From: Gemmatimonadota bacterium
GTDB taxonomy: Bacteria; Gemmatimonadota; Gemmatimonadetes; Palauibacterales; Palauibacteraceae
Length of the DNA: 14,580 nt
Direction: 5' to 3'
NCBI GenBank assembly: GCA_016649455.1
Contig: JAENXO010000017.1
Coordinates: 1 to 14,580, forward strand
Shown here: piece after piece, positions 14,262 to 14,580 of the stretch
Position numbering within the stretch: the first letter of the stretch is position 1
Layout of the letters: each line of letters opens with the position of its first letter
Notes under the pieces: generated by a model
What the model saw: the letters and a program-made list of their open reading frames with translations, nothing else
Databases searched by the model: none
Told to the model about the DNA's origin: nothing
Program-made: the position numbers and the translations under genes

Positions 14262-14580
14262 CTATTCCTGAGGATCCTGTCGCTGGTCGGGCGCTGGCAT
14301 ATCCGTTGGCTGATCATCCGCGGACGCCGCCTCGCCCTCGACCGCCGCGGCGGCGGAGTCCGTGGGGCCGATTTCGCGGAGGAACTCGGTATCCCGTTCG
14401 TCCCCGATCGGCTCCGGCTTCACCACTTCATTCGCGGGTACCTTCGACCGGCGCTCTATGGCAGCCGCCTCGTTCTCCTGCCCTACCACGGCCGGGGCAG
14501 GGCGTCGCTGAATCGTGCTGCTCGCCTTCTGTACTCGCCGCACCGCAGGATCCTCGACGAACGGAGCATACTCCCGGACG
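14262..14580 (-). CDS. C-terminal tail of an unrecognised protein (5' end outside the window)
   Basis: The frame is open to the right edge and ends at a TAG (14264-14262), so about 105 C-terminal residues are visible. It begins VREYAPFVEDPAVRRVQKAS at the edge and continues through mostly polar, charged sequence (AIERRSKVPANEVVKPEPIG, DERDTEFLREIG). The end is a low-complexity stretch rich in alanine, aspartate, proline and glutamine (TDMPAPDQRQDPQE). This looks like a disordered tail. A GTG at 14543 could start a 93-residue protein, but the upstream codons read like the same protein and I see no Shine-Dalgarno, so I treat it as partial. No family is recognisable. Confidence 0.5.
   Translation of the reverse strand, partial: VREYAPFVEDPAVRRVQKASSTIQRRPAPAVVGQENEAAAIERRSKVPANEVVKPEPIGDERDTEFLREIGPTDSAAAAVEGEAASADDQPTDMPAPDQRQDPQE

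Noticed and set aside
12814..14580. A new defence or biosynthetic system around heme oxygenase and the repeat protein
   Set aside because: The genes are separated by a strong terminator and an independent promoter, and no nuclease, toxin or tailoring enzyme is present.

Overview
The window reads as ordinary chromosome from a high-GC Gram-negative bacterium. Outer-membrane proteins, two likely lipoproteins of a tripartite efflux pump, and frequent GTG/TTG starts next to Shine-Dalgarno motifs support that. The gene mix (archaeal-type class I aldolase, DUF481 porin-like protein, surface-repeat protein, heme oxygenase) would fit Gemmatimonadota or a similar phylum. That placement is an inference from style, not from a marker gene. 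I see no rRNA, tRNA, CRISPR array, transposase or integrase.

Layout. Almost everything is on the minus strand, so it reads from high to low coordinates. At the right edge is the tail of an unrecognised protein (14262-14580), followed by a small secreted surface-repeat protein (13610-14152) with a textbook intrinsic terminator (13543-13582). A strong sigma-70-like promoter (13506-13534) with a Fur-box-like inverted repeat (13478-13494) then drives a heme oxygenase (12814-13455). The only plus-strand gene, a sodium:solute symporter of the NSS family (11417-12799), has its own promoter and converges on the heme oxygenase. Both stop codons lie in the arms of one shared hairpin (12796-12817).

Divergent from the symporter runs a minus-strand gene train: AI-2E/PerM-type permease (10029-11168), guanine deaminase (9565-10032, stop-start overlap), an unknown three-helix membrane protein (8882-9514), class I fructose-bisphosphate aldolase (7715-8779) and a DUF481 outer-membrane protein (6596-7708). 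It ends in a perfect 32-bp palindrome (6570-6601). Next comes a complete RND multidrug-efflux operon in the order outer-membrane channel, periplasmic adaptor, inner-membrane pump (6470 to 466). It is tightly coupled by overlapping stops and starts, and one Shine-Dalgarno sits in a 7-bp hairpin. Last is the 5' end of ornithine carbamoyltransferase (1-317), preceded by a leader with two mutually exclusive hairpins.

Working together. The efflux genes form one machine spanning both membranes. The heme oxygenase is probably iron-regulated and releases iron from heme. The other genes are housekeeping or transport functions with no obvious shared pathway. I found no convincing new multi-gene system. 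The most unusual points are the regulatory structures (32-bp palindrome, heme-oxygenase operator, stop-codon hairpin), the symporter that lacks the usual extracellular-gate arginine, and two uncharacterised envelope proteins.
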